64,000 bases of DNA from Pseudochryseolinea flava (GTDB taxonomy: Bacteria > Bacteroidota > Bacteroidia > Cytophagales > Cyclobacteriaceae): NCBI RefSeq assembly GCF_003286915.1, contig NZ_QMFY01000008.1:62001-126000 (forward strand). Reading direction: 5' to 3'. Within the stretch, counting starts at the first letter, position 1, and each line of letters opens with the position of its first letter. Positions 20,939-30,838 of the stretch are shown in pieces. The notes under the pieces are model-generated. The model was not told where the DNA came from, searched no databases, and saw only the letters and a program-made list of their open reading frames with translations. A program made the translations under genes and the position numbers.

Positions 20939-22945
20939 ATGGATTTCCAACAGGAATATATCGAGGAAGCGAAACAGGTGCTGAAAAGCCTTGAGCATTC
21001 ATTACTGGAGCTCGAAAAGTCACCTGACCCTGATCAAGTCAACAATGTGTACCGATACTTGCATACCATAAAAGGAAGTGCAGGCATGTTTGGCTATGAT
21101 CATGTCGAAAGACTGTCTCATGAATTAGAAGATTTATTCTCTGATGTCCGTGACGGTATTCGTCAACAAGATGATTTCATGCTAGACCTTACACTGCATG
21201 CGGTCGATATATTGCGCGACCTGTTGGATGGCAAAGATGTAGTTCGGGAGTCGGAGAAAATTATTGAAAGCATTGCGACAATCAAAGGTACTGCGGCTTC
21301 CGGTAAAGGTGGGAGAGGTGCCGAGGTTGTAAATGGTTATGTAGTCATTCTTCGTCCTGATGAAAATATCTACAAACGGGGTATCAATTTTCAAGGTGTT
21401 CTTGATGATATTCAGGAACTCGGTGTGTGTGAATTTATGATTCACAATGAAACAGTGCCTTTTGAACGGCAGCTTTCTGAGAAGCGTATTACGTCATGGT
21501 TTGAAATTATTCTGGCGTCCACAAAAAGTTTAGACGAGGTCAAAGAAGTCTTTCTATTCATGAAGGAAGCTGAATACGTTGTTCTGGCTATTACCAGCAT
21601 CGATTTGTTTTCATCGGCGGAGTATAAAGCTTTTATCGCATTGTCACCGGAGATGATTGATGCGCGTGAGCGTATGGCCAGACAGTTAATCCCGACGTTA
21701 TCCGCGTTAGCGGAGCCATCGGTTGTGCGGGATGATGCGAAGACCGACGACGCAGTTTCTGTGGATGATGCCGACGAAGAAGAGCAGCAAACAACAACCA
21801 TAAAGAAATCAAAACGTGGTGGGCATGTAAGTGTGTCTACGCAAAAGTTGGATCAACTCATTAATATCGTGAGTGAGTTAGTAATCTTTAGATCAGAGAT
21901 ACAACATCTGATGGGCAACAACCAACGTCCTGAGATTGCTGAAGCAATTGAGAAGTTAGAAAGTCTAACCTTAAAGCTGCGCGATTCTGCTTTTAATATT
22001 CGCCTTGTCCCGTTGAATATCCTCAATGTAAAGCTTCAGCGATTGATCCGTAGTGTTTCAAAGGACTTGGGTAAAGAAATTGAATTCATTACCGAAGGAC
22101 TGGATACAGAGCTGGATCGAAGTATGATCAACGCGCTGGAAGCACCTTTGATGCACATCATTCGCAATGCTATTGATCACGGTATCGAGAAGCCCGAAGA
22201 GCGTGAACGCCGGAATAAACCCCGTAAAGGATTATTGAAATTCTATTCGTACAACAGTGGTGACCATGTGTTCATTCAATTGCAAGATGACGGCAATGGT
22301 ATTGATTTCGACAAGATCAAAGCGAAGGGAATCGAAAAGGGGCTGTTAAATAAAGGCCAACAGTATTCCGAGAAGGAGTTGCTAAACGTAATGATGAGTC
22401 CTGGCTTTTCGACTGCTGACAAAGTCACAACGGTGAGCGGAAGAGGCGTAGGCATGGATGTGGTGAAGAAGGAAATTGCGGCCATTCGCGGCGATATTGA
22501 AGTGAGTACCGAGAAAGGTTTAGGATCTATTTTTACACTGCGACTACCATTGACGCTCACTGTGCTGGATACACTTGTTGTGAATGTAAATGAAAGCAAA
22601 TATTTGATACCGATCAGTGAAGTCGAGTTTTGCTACCAGGAAACGTATACCAAATTGTTTGCGAAGAAAAGTCGTCAAGTGAATTATGAAGGGCAGCTGT
22701 TGCCATTCGTTTCATTGCGCGAGTATTTTGGAGACGACTCATATCCAGCGGAAGGAACTGTGATCATTATTAATAAAAATGATACACGAATGGCCGTGGT
22801 GGTAGATAACATTGTAGGGAAACTGCAGACCGTATACAAACCATTGAATAATATTTTGCAAGATGTAAATTGTTTCTCAGGTGCATCCATTTTGGGAGAT
22901 GGTAGTATGGCGCTCATCTTGAACGCGCTGAAGTTAAATCAATAA
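20939..22945 (+). CDS. cheA: Chemotaxis histidine kinase CheA
   Basis: A 668-residue CheA. Hpt domain (1-105) with phospho-acceptor H42 in LHTIKGSAGMFG; a P2-like alpha/beta segment (about 125-230); an acidic/Thr linker (DADEEEQQTTT, about 275-290); dimerisation helices (about 292-360); HATPase (about 360-545; N-box IIRNAIDHGIE, G1 DDGNGID, G2 GRGVGMDVV); and a C-terminal CheW-like regulatory domain (about 550-668). All catalytic boxes are intact. The ATG at 20939 is preferred to the in-frame upstream start at 20906, which would overlap cheY. It should phosphorylate the CheY-like proteins and CheB of this operon. Confidence 0.95.
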   Translation: MDFQQEYIEEAKQVLKSLEHSLLELEKSPDPDQVNNVYRYLHTIKGSAGMFGYDHVERLSHELEDLFSDVRDGIRQQDDFMLDLTLHAVDILRDLLDGKDVVRESEKIIESIATIKGTAASGKGGRGAEVVNGYVVILRPDENIYKRGINFQGVLDDIQELGVCEFMIHNETVPFERQLSEKRITSWFEIILASTKSLDEVKEVFLFMKEAEYVVLAITSIDLFSSAEYKAFIALSPEMIDARERMARQLIPTLSALAEPSVVRDDAKTDDAVSVDDADEEEQQTTTIKKSKRGGHVSVSTQKLDQLINIVSELVIFRSEIQHLMGNNQRPEIAEAIEKLESLTLKLRDSAFNIRLVPLNILNVKLQRLIRSVSKDLGKEIEFITEGLDTELDRSMINALEAPLMHIIRNAIDHGIEKPEERERRNKPRKGLLKFYSYNSGDHVFIQLQDDGNGIDFDKIKAKGIEKGLLNKGQQYSEKELLNVMMSPGFSTADKVTTVSGRGVGMDVVKKEIAAIRGDIEVSTEKGLGSIFTLRLPLTLTVLDTLVVNVNESKYLIPISEVEFCYQETYTKLFAKKSRQVNYEGQLLPFVSLREYFGDDSYPAEGTVIIINKNDTRMAVVVDNIVGKLQTVYKPLNNILQDVNCFSGASILGDGSMALILNALKLNQ

Positions 22946-22955
22946 CATAAACGCG

Positions 22956-23816
22956 ATGATGTCACAGATGAGTGAGGCCCTTCCATCACACCGCAAGATC
23001 AGCGATGAACAGTTTGCATTTCTAGCAAAGTATTTATCGTCAAAGTATGGACTACGTGTACCGCCCGAAAAACGCATTCTGTTGGAGTCTCGGTTGATCA
23101 GCCGATTGAACTCCTTGAAGTTTGATTCGATTACAGAGTATCTGGATTATGTATTTAAATCGAAGGAGGCGCACCACGAGTATCAGTTATTCGTCGAGCA
23201 AATCACGACGCATAAAACGTTTTTCTTTCGGGAGGCATATCAGTTTGATTATCTTACGAAATTACTTCCTGACTACACGCAAAAGGTCGGTGTAAATCAC
23301 GTTGTCAATATCTGGAGTGCGGGCTGTTCGACGGGCGAAGAAGTTTACACGTTAGGGATGGTATTGAATGAGAAACGAGCAACAATGCCGCATTTGGATT
23401 TTCGCATTACGGGTACCGACGTGTCGGTTCCTTCTTTGAAAAAGGCGGCTAAGGGATTATATTCCATTATTGAATCAGAGAATATTCCTGATAACTTGAA
23501 GACGAAGTACTTTAATAACCAAATGACGGCACACGGACCGATGATAAATTTTAGTAATCGTGAAGTTGTAGCGAAGATTCGTTTGGGGGTCTTGAACTTA
23601 AACAAGAAGCACTACAATCTCCCGAATACGTTTGATTTTATCTTTTGTAGGAACGTGATTATTTACTTCGATGCGAAGACGCGAAGTGAAGTCCTTGAGC
23701 GAATGGTAGAACGTTTAAGACCTGGTGGCTATTTGTTTTTAGGTCATTCCGAAACAGCGCTTGGTACTAATCTGCCTTTGAAAAGTATTCAACCAACCAT
23801 CTATCAGAAAATATAA
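22956..23816 (+). CDS. cheR: Chemotaxis methyltransferase CheR
   Basis: A 286-residue CheR with the helical N-terminal domain (about 15-85) and SAM-binding catalytic domain (IWSAGCSTGEEVYTLGMVL, ITGTDVSVPSLKKA, FIFCRNVIIYFD, LFLGHSETAL). It is expected to methylate the MCP at 17861. It starts 10 bases after cheA. Three methionines lie near the start (MMSQM); the first is used here. It is clearly a paralogue of the CheR at 5929, but the N-termini differ. Confidence 0.94.
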   Translation: MMSQMSEALPSHRKISDEQFAFLAKYLSSKYGLRVPPEKRILLESRLISRLNSLKFDSITEYLDYVFKSKEAHHEYQLFVEQITTHKTFFFREAYQFDYLTKLLPDYTQKVGVNHVVNIWSAGCSTGEEVYTLGMVLNEKRATMPHLDFRITGTDVSVPSLKKAAKGLYSIIESENIPDNLKTKYFNNQMTAHGPMINFSNREVVAKIRLGVLNLNKKHYNLPNTFDFIFCRNVIIYFDAKTRSEVLERMVERLRPGGYLFLGHSETALGTNLPLKSIQPTIYQKI

Positions 23817-23826
23817 TATACGCTGC

Positions 23827-24909
23827 ATGAGTACGATTAAAGTTTTGATAGTTGATGACTCCGCCATTGTCCGACAGACGTATCGGTCACTCCTAGAGAC
23901 TGATCCAGGAATAGAAGTGATTGGAACAGCGGGTGATCCCTACATTGCTGTGCAAAAAATCCAAAAGGAAAAGCCAGACGTGATTACATTGGATATCGAG
24001 ATGCCACGCATGGATGGGCTTACATTTCTTAAAAAAATTATGACGCAGGCGCCGATGCCTGTTGTGGTGATTTCGGATCAAACGCTGAAAGGTGCGGATG
24101 TTGCCCTTCGGGCATTGGAGATAGGTGCTGTTGACGTAATGACGAAACCGGGATTATCGAATGCCGTGGAGATTGAAGAATCGCGAATTCGTTTAGTCGA
24201 TAAAGTGAGGTCTGCCTACTACGCCAAGAAGACAACGCGTAAACCGGAAGTTCCACTTCCTTTTGTAAGAGCAACACCGCGACCGGCGGAACAAAAGCCG
24301 GTGACACGTTTAGCACCCGTCCAGTTTTCGTCTCAGTCAATCATTGTTATAGGCGCATCAACGGGTGGGACAGAAGCCGTTCGTGAATTCCTAGAAGTAT
24401 TGCCAGCAAATATGCCTCCGATTTTAATCGTGCAACATATGCCGGAGAAATTTACGGCGAGTTTTGCAAAACGTCTCGATGAACTTTGTGCTTTGCGTGT
24501 AAAGGAAGCCGAAGATGGTGAGGCTATTTTGGCGGGTACCGTATACGTTGCGCCAGGAAGCCATCATATGACAGTGCGCGGCCATCAAGGTAAATTTTAC
24601 ATCAAAACATTTCAGGGTGAATTGGTAAACCGACATCGCCCATCCGTGAATGTATTGTTTCATTCTGTTGCTGAAGCAAAGGGTAAACATGCTGTAGGTG
24701 TTATCATGACAGGCATGGGCGACGATGGTGCGACGGGAATGTTGGCGATGCATCAAAAAGGTGCTTATACCATTGCGCAAGACGAAAACTCGTGTGTGGT
24801 CTTTGGTATGCCGCAAAAAGCCCTTCTTGCTGGCGGTGTTTCGAAAGTGCTGCCACTTCAAGAAATCTCGAAAGAGGTCTGCGAACGGATTGGCGTCGCT
24901 GTTGTTTAA
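23827..24909 (+). CDS. cheB: Chemotaxis methylesterase/deamidase CheB
   Basis: A 360-residue CheB of classical layout. Receiver domain (1-125; VDDSAIVRQ, phospho-acceptor D56 in ITLDIEMPRMDG, K in MTKPG), a proline-rich linker (about 138-168), and the methylesterase domain (170-360). The triad residues are the serine in IGASTGGTEA, the histidine in IVQHMPEKFT and the aspartate in MTGMGDDGATG. It reverses CheR methylation of the receptor and is activated by CheA. It begins 10 bases after cheR and closes the chemosensory gene set. Confidence 0.95.
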   Translation: MSTIKVLIVDDSAIVRQTYRSLLETDPGIEVIGTAGDPYIAVQKIQKEKPDVITLDIEMPRMDGLTFLKKIMTQAPMPVVVISDQTLKGADVALRALEIGAVDVMTKPGLSNAVEIEESRIRLVDKVRSAYYAKKTTRKPEVPLPFVRATPRPAEQKPVTRLAPVQFSSQSIIVIGASTGGTEAVREFLEVLPANMPPILIVQHMPEKFTASFAKRLDELCALRVKEAEDGEAILAGTVYVAPGSHHMTVRGHQGKFYIKTFQGELVNRHRPSVNVLFHSVAEAKGKHAVGVIMTGMGDDGATGMLAMHQKGAYTIAQDENSCVVFGMPQKALLAGGVSKVLPLQEISKEVCERIGVAVV

Positions 24910-24963
24910 ATTTTTAACGCAGCATTTTGTACGCGCAAGTCAAGTAATTTACGATCTTAGGGA

Positions 24964-27825
24964 ATGTCATTGTTGTATTCGATTACATCAAGTGGAGCCC
25001 GCTTTGCAACTTCGAAACTCGATAGGCGCAACATCATTCTTGCAAATTATATTGCACTCATCACAGCATTTGCATCTGTGAGCATGATCATTGGCCGCTC
25101 TCTTTTTGCCACTTTCCATTGGGATCTTGCCGTAACTTTGTTCTTTGGTATTATTCTACTGCTCTCGCCCATACTTTTTAATTATCTCGGATTTACGGCA
25201 CTCAGCCGCATCGCTATATCGTGGATCCCAACCCTGTATCAACTGTATGCTACCATTGAAGCACTACATTACGCACCAATGTACGAGACGTCGACTTACG
25301 TTGGGTTAAGATTCTTAATGTTATCGTTTTCATTGTTGCCTTTTCTAGTCTTCGATCTTCGTGATAGAAAGTTATTACTCGCCCTCGCGTTGCCAGTGTG
25401 TGTGCTTGTATTTTATGATCCGATATTAACGTTGTTTGATGTTGGGTATGGAAGTTCCGGTCTTGCAGAATCTACATACTACTTCAATAATGTGAGGACG
25501 ATTATTGCATTTTCGATTTTAGCCGCGGGTGCTTTTTTTCTCAAGATGCTGGTGGAGCGAAATGAACGACTTAACGAATCACTGATCGCCGAGCTTGCCA
25601 ATAAAAGCGAATTCATTCAAAAACAAGCTGCTGATGAAGTTCATCAATTAAATCAACAGTTGTCGTTAAATCTTGAACAACTTACGGAGCGCGAATTTAT
25701 TTTAAATCAGTCGCAGCGCATTGCAAAGATCGGAAGCTGGGAATATAATCTGGTTACACGCTCGTTGTTCTGGTCCGATGAAATGTATAACATGTTCGGC
25801 CTCGATCGTAGTTTTAATGTTAACGCTGAGAATTTGTATCAGCGTTTGTGGGAGCGTGAGGGCGAATTATTAGACATGGCCAACAAGACCTTACTGACGA
25901 ATGGCCAGACGTATGATTTGACTGTTCGTACGACCACGCCGTTGGGCTACACGAAATGGCTACGCGTCTATGGTTATCCGATAATTGAAAACAACACCAT
26001 TACCGGTGCGCGGGGTATTTGTCACGATGTAACTTTTTACAAGGAAGCGGAAGAAAGAATTCGCGTAAGCGAAAAAAGATATTACTCGCTATTTGAACAA
26101 GCCTCAGATGCAATCCTGGTCACCGATTTTAAGGGGAACCTGACAGATGCAAATGCTAGCTTGTGTAAGATGTTCGGCTACAGTAAAGCAGAGATACTGC
26201 GACTTAATATTGTCGATCTGATTGCAGAAGACGAGACTTCAAAATCATCGTTCAACTTCAATAGGATTTCCGATGGTGAACATGTTTTTTCTAATCGCCA
26301 AATGCTTCATAAGAATGGATCGCGTCTTGAGGTGGAAGCAAATGTTAAGAAGTTTGATGAAGATGCGATTATGGCCATTGTGCGCGACGTCACCGAACTA
26401 AGGAAAGTTCAGCGCCAAGTTGAAATCAGTGAGGCGCGCTTTCGGAGTGCTTTTGAGTTCTCTGGTGTCGGAATGGCGCTGGTTTCGTTGGAAGGAAAGT
26501 GGATTAAGGTTAATCGTGAACTTTGCGATATTACAGGATATGAACTTGATGAGCTGTTGAATTTGTCCTTTCAGGAAATCACCTATCCTGAAGATCTCTA
26601 TAATGATTTAAAATTCTTGCAACAGGCCAGGGCAGGAGAGATCGAAACTTACCGTGTTGAGAAACGATATCTACACAAAAATGGATCGCTCGTTTGGGTG
26701 AATCTAAACGTATCCCTGATCAAGGATTCTCAAGGCAATCCTTTATATTTTGTTTCGCAGATTGAGAATATCACAGAGAAGAAAATTGCGCAGGAAGAGC
26801 TGATGCTATCGCAAGCAAATTTGAATGCGACGATAAACAATACGGAAATATTAATTTGGTCTGTTGATCGTGAGTTTAAGTTGATTACATTCAATCGACC
26901 TTTCGCGGAATATATACTTGAAACGTATGGCTTGATCGTTGAAACCGGCGCACGCGTTTTCGGACGGCAAGATACTCCCGAGGCTCACGCGATGACGAAG
27001 AAATGGCAAGAAATATACCTTCGTGCACTCGCAGGTGAAATTGTTACCCTTGAAGAAAATCGCTTCGGTCGCGATTTGAAATACTCATTGAGTCCTATTA
27101 TCGAGAATAAGAAAGTTGTTGGCGTTAGCGTGTTCGCAGATAATATTACAGAACGTAAAGCACGAGATCGGGAATTGTTGGAAGCGCAACAGAAAATTGG
27201 TGAGCTTAAGCTCATGGCATTACGTTCGGTAATGAATCCCCATTTTGTTTTTAATGTGTTGAATTCTATTCAATTCTTTATTACTAAAAATGATAAGCTT
27301 AATGCCATTAACTATTTGTCGACATTTTCTAAGTTGGTTCGTGGTGTGTTGAATCATTCTGTCAGTAATAAAATTCGTCTTTCGGATGAACTCGAAATGC
27401 TGAAGAATTATATTCAATTGGAGATGACGCGATTTGAAGATAAATTTCATTTTGTGTTGGAAGTTGATCCTAATGTTGATCAAGACGGTATTGAAATTCC
27501 GTCGCTATTGATTCAACCCTATGTGGAAAATGCAATTTTACATGGACTATACAATAAAGTAGAACAGGGAACATTAACGGTTCGTGTGAGTGAAGACAAC
27601 GACATACTGATATTTGAAATTGAAGACGATGGTATCGGGCGAGATGCCGCCATAAAACTTCGTCAAAAGAATTTTCCGTCGCATAAATCGATGGGGATTA
27701 AACTCACGGAAGAAAGACTGAGACTTATCAACGAACAACATAATGTGTCGCTGCAGGTTGAGGACTTATATGATGATCAACGCCCTTCAGGCACCCGCGT
27801 GCGCATTGGAATTAACATCGCATAG
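24964..27825 (+). CDS. Membrane multi-PAS LytS-type sensor kinase
   Basis: A 953-residue sensor. About six hydrophobic segments occupy residues 20-195, followed by a short coiled coil and four PAS domains (about 235-355, 362-480, 485-615, 620-740). The C-terminal His_kinase/HATPase module is of the LytS family, with H760 in SVMNPHFVFNVLNSIQFF and ATP-binding boxes PYVENAILHGL and DDGIGR. LytS-type kinases normally phosphorylate LytTR regulators; the nearest is at 14397. It follows cheB by 54 bases on the same strand, so it could belong to the chemosensory operon, and it ends before a hairpin at 27843. Confidence 0.9.
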   Translation: MSLLYSITSSGARFATSKLDRRNIILANYIALITAFASVSMIIGRSLFATFHWDLAVTLFFGIILLLSPILFNYLGFTALSRIAISWIPTLYQLYATIEALHYAPMYETSTYVGLRFLMLSFSLLPFLVFDLRDRKLLLALALPVCVLVFYDPILTLFDVGYGSSGLAESTYYFNNVRTIIAFSILAAGAFFLKMLVERNERLNESLIAELANKSEFIQKQAADEVHQLNQQLSLNLEQLTEREFILNQSQRIAKIGSWEYNLVTRSLFWSDEMYNMFGLDRSFNVNAENLYQRLWEREGELLDMANKTLLTNGQTYDLTVRTTTPLGYTKWLRVYGYPIIENNTITGARGICHDVTFYKEAEERIRVSEKRYYSLFEQASDAILVTDFKGNLTDANASLCKMFGYSKAEILRLNIVDLIAEDETSKSSFNFNRISDGEHVFSNRQMLHKNGSRLEVEANVKKFDEDAIMAIVRDVTELRKVQRQVEISEARFRSAFEFSGVGMALVSLEGKWIKVNRELCDITGYELDELLNLSFQEITYPEDLYNDLKFLQQARAGEIETYRVEKRYLHKNGSLVWVNLNVSLIKDSQGNPLYFVSQIENITEKKIAQEELMLSQANLNATINNTEILIWSVDREFKLITFNRPFAEYILETYGLIVETGARVFGRQDTPEAHAMTKKWQEIYLRALAGEIVTLEENRFGRDLKYSLSPIIENKKVVGVSVFADNITERKARDRELLEAQQKIGELKLMALRSVMNPHFVFNVLNSIQFFITKNDKLNAINYLSTFSKLVRGVLNHSVSNKIRLSDELEMLKNYIQLEMTRFEDKFHFVLEVDPNVDQDGIEIPSLLIQPYVENAILHGLYNKVEQGTLTVRVSEDNDILIFEIEDDGIGRDAAIKLRQKNFPSHKSMGIKLTEERLRLINEQHNVSLQVEDLYDDQRPSGTRVRIGINIA

Positions 27826-27842
27826 GGCAACTAAAATAAATA

Positions 27843-27864
27843 GGGCAAGTCGATTGACTTGCCC
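27843..27864. terminator. Hairpin between convergent genes
   Basis: A perfect nine-base-pair stem, GGGCAAGTC (27843-27851) and GACTTGCCC (27856-27864), with loop GATT. It lacks a clear T run, so it may act as a bidirectional or factor-assisted terminator between the sensor kinase and the convergent uxaB. Confidence 0.55.
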
Positions 27865-27995
27865 CAGTCTACTAGTTGGCTTTAACCTACATCACCTGAT
27901 TGCGCAGGCAATGCGAGCAATTAGAAAACAGGATTATTGGTGAAAAGTTTTACGATTCGACAACTTAAATTTTTGAAGTGTCGCTCGTAGGCTTG

Positions 27996-29417
27996 CTACT
28001 GCGATCTTTTAAGCAAGAATTCTATTTCTTGAGCGAGTTGCGATGTAAGCCCTGGGATTTCTGATAAGTCCTGTCCCCACAAATCTGCGCGTTTCAACGT
28101 TGCATTAGCGATACTGGTTGGATCGTTTGTTTTCCACTGTTCAGCGAAGAATTTGATCGCTGCAGGGTCGTCATTCAACGGCAACGATTCGCCGTTCCAG
28201 GATCCGCGGTAAAAACAAATAAGTGCGCCAAAAGCATGAACGAGCTTTTTAGGAAGTTGATGTTGGCGCTGATGGTATTCAAGAATGGATGGAACGACGC
28301 GTACTTTAAATTTCGATATTGAATTTAGAGCGATGCTTGCAAGCTCATGGCGAATGAATGGATTGGCAAACCGATCTTTCACATCACTGGCAAATTGCTG
28401 TAGGTCTTCATCGGGTAGATGTAGCGATGGAATGATTTCATCTTGGATGACCGATTCAACAAACGAGCACATGGCTTGGTCTTGCATGACTTCGCCGACG
28501 GTGCGCATTCCGCGCAGATACGCTACCGGAACCATTACCGTATGTGCGCCATTGAGAATTCGGACTTTCTGTGTGCGATACGAAACTAAGTCGTTTACCA
28601 ATTTTACGTTCAGTCCAGCAGCTTGTGCAGGTAGTTCGTCTTTAAGTTTTTGATTTGCTTCAATTACCCACACGTAGAATGGCTCAGCCATCACTACGAG
28701 TTTGTCATCATAACCTGTTTCCGTCTCAATTTCGGCAATTGAATCTTGCGGAAATCCAGGTACAATACGATCCACCAAAGAATTACAAAATGTATTCTCG
28801 TTCAGTAGCCATTGTCGGAATGAATCGGGTAGATTCCAGTGCGCAATGTATTGCAGAATGGTATCCTTCAGGGCGTCGCCATTACGTTCGAGCAATTCAC
28901 AAGGGAGTAGTATCAATCCTTTTGAAGGGTCGCCTTGAAAGAAATTGTAACGTTGATACAGCCATTGTGTGAGCTTTCCAGGAAACGTTTCGGCTACATG
29001 GTTGTTGTCGTATCCTTCATCTTTGAAGCAGATTCCGGCTTCTGTGGTATTTGATATAACAAACCGAAGTGTAGGGTTTGTGGCAGTTTGAAAGAAAGTT
29101 GTTTGATCCTCGTACGCATTTATCACTTCACGAAGGCATGTGATGAGCCTTGTTTCTTTCACTGGCTTTCCCTGGCGAATACCCTTGATGACGACATGAT
29201 ATAGACCATCTTGTTCGTTCACGAGCTTGCCCTTCTGCGCACTATGGGCACGTGGTTGAATTACTTGTATGTCGCCGTTGAACTCAGTTTTTTCATTGAG
29301 GATATCGATCATCCAATCGGCAAAGGCACGTAAAAAATTCCCTTCTCCGAACTGCAAAACTCTTATCGGCCGTTCTTTTGTAACGACCGATTGACGATTC
29401 AATTTTTTTAACGCCAT
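27996..29417 (-). CDS. uxaB: Tagaturonate reductase (altronate oxidoreductase)
   Basis: A 473-residue NAD-dependent long-chain polyol dehydrogenase-type enzyme that reduces D-tagaturonate to D-altronate. The N-terminal nucleotide-binding region reads VLQFGEGNFLRAFADWMID; the C-terminal domain has the conserved KVRILNGAHT motif with the catalytic lysine. The start at 29417 is chosen because MALKKLNRQS matches the family's beginning and because uxaC stops two bases upstream; a longer in-frame start would run through uxaC. It is last in the operon kduI-SDR-lacI-uxaC-uxaB. Confidence 0.93.
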   Translation of the reverse strand: MALKKLNRQSVVTKERPIRVLQFGEGNFLRAFADWMIDILNEKTEFNGDIQVIQPRAHSAQKGKLVNEQDGLYHVVIKGIRQGKPVKETRLITCLREVINAYEDQTTFFQTATNPTLRFVISNTTEAGICFKDEGYDNNHVAETFPGKLTQWLYQRYNFFQGDPSKGLILLPCELLERNGDALKDTILQYIAHWNLPDSFRQWLLNENTFCNSLVDRIVPGFPQDSIAEIETETGYDDKLVVMAEPFYVWVIEANQKLKDELPAQAAGLNVKLVNDLVSYRTQKVRILNGAHTVMVPVAYLRGMRTVGEVMQDQAMCSFVESVIQDEIIPSLHLPDEDLQQFASDVKDRFANPFIRHELASIALNSISKFKVRVVPSILEYHQRQHQLPKKLVHAFGALICFYRGSWNGESLPLNDDPAAIKFFAEQWKTNDPTSIANATLKRADLWGQDLSEIPGLTSQLAQEIEFLLKRSQ

Positions 29418-29419
29418 AA

Positions 29420-30826
29420 TCAATCGAAGTTGAAGTAGCGCTCTGCGTTGTAATAACAAATGTCGCTTACAAGTTTCCCTAGCCATTTTTCATCAGCAGG
29501 AAGCTCACCTTGTTCAACATCTTTCCCAATTAAATTGCAAAGTATTCTTCTGAAATACTCGTGCCGTGGGAAGGAGAGAAAGCTTCTTGAATCGGTGAGC
29601 ATACCAATGAAACAACTTAGCAAGCCAAGATTGGAAAGTGAATTGATTTGCTTCTCCATTCCATCTTTTTGATCGAGGAACCACCATGCACTACCAAATT
29701 GCACTTTCCCTTTTACCGAACCATCGTTGAAATTACCAACCATTGTACCCATCACTTCGTTGTCGGCGGGATTGAGATTGTATAAAATCGTTTTTGCGAG
29801 TTGGTTTGTCTTATCAAGTTCGTTCAGGAATTTGGCGAGGGCTGTTGCCTGCGAATAATCGCCGATCGAATCAAAGCCTGTGTCCGGACCTAATTTGGTT
29901 AACATCCTCGCATTGGTGTTTCGAAGTGCACCAAGGTGAAATTGTTGTGTCCAACCTTTAGCATGGTACATGCGTCCTAGCGCAATCAACACTTGATATT
30001 TGAAGTAATGAATTTCCGAAACGTCAAGTTGTTGGCCTCCGATTACTTTTTGAAATAAAGTGTCAGCGTTGTAATGATTGCTGTTCAGCGGAAAGTACAT
30101 GTGTTCAAGTCCGTGATCAGAAATTCTTCCACCGTTTGCATGGAAATAATCCACGCGTTTTTGAAGTGCAGTTAATAAGGTTTCGAAAGAATTAATGGTT
30201 ACACCTGATGAAGCAGATAATTTCGTGAGATATTGTTTGTACGCTTCTGGATTTTCGATTGCAAATGATTTGTCGGGGCGAAATGACGGTAACACCTTTA
30301 CGCTGGAGCCATCGCGCTGAATACGCTGATGAAATTCCAGGGTGTCAATAGGGTCGTCGGTTGTGCCGACCATCTTGACTTTCATCTTGTCCAGTAGCCC
30401 TTTCGTTGTAAATGCGGGTGTTTCGAGCTGCGCATTCGCCTTGTGGTAGATCGTCCCTGCGGATTCTGGTGACAATAAAGTTTTGATTCCAAAATACCGT
30501 TGAAGCTCTAAGTGAGTCCAATGATACAGCGGGTTACGCATGGTATAAGGAACTGTGAATGCCCACTGGTTGAACTTCTCTTCGTCGGTACCATTGCCCG
30601 TGATATATTTTTCATCCACGCCCAGCGTACGCATTGCACGCCATTTGTAATGGTCACCATAGAGCCAAACTTGCGTGATGTTTTCAAATTTGCGATTCGT
30701 GGCAATATCCTCTGGAGAAAGATGACAATGGTAATCGATGATGGGAAGGTCTTTCGCGTAAACATGATAGAGTGTTCGTGCGAAATCACTCTGAAGGAGA
30801 AAGTCTTCGGTTAAGAATGCTGACAT
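29420..30826 (-). CDS. uxaC: Uronate isomerase
   Basis: A 468-residue amidohydrolase-superfamily enzyme of the glucuronate/galacturonate isomerase family. It interconverts D-galacturonate and D-tagaturonate (or D-glucuronate and D-fructuronate). Metal-site motif IDYHCHLSPEDIA is near residue 30; VGTTDDPIDTLEFH, HLGALRNTNARM and the late SDSRSFLSFPRHEYFRR-type motif are present. Full family length. It follows the lacI gene by 12 bases and precedes uxaB by 2, so the genes are probably translated together. Confidence 0.95.
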   Translation of the reverse strand: MSAFLTEDFLLQSDFARTLYHVYAKDLPIIDYHCHLSPEDIATNRKFENITQVWLYGDHYKWRAMRTLGVDEKYITGNGTDEEKFNQWAFTVPYTMRNPLYHWTHLELQRYFGIKTLLSPESAGTIYHKANAQLETPAFTTKGLLDKMKVKMVGTTDDPIDTLEFHQRIQRDGSSVKVLPSFRPDKSFAIENPEAYKQYLTKLSASSGVTINSFETLLTALQKRVDYFHANGGRISDHGLEHMYFPLNSNHYNADTLFQKVIGGQQLDVSEIHYFKYQVLIALGRMYHAKGWTQQFHLGALRNTNARMLTKLGPDTGFDSIGDYSQATALAKFLNELDKTNQLAKTILYNLNPADNEVMGTMVGNFNDGSVKGKVQFGSAWWFLDQKDGMEKQINSLSNLGLLSCFIGMLTDSRSFLSFPRHEYFRRILCNLIGKDVEQGELPADEKWLGKLVSDICYYNAERYFNFD

Positions 30827-30838
30827 GATATGTGTCGA

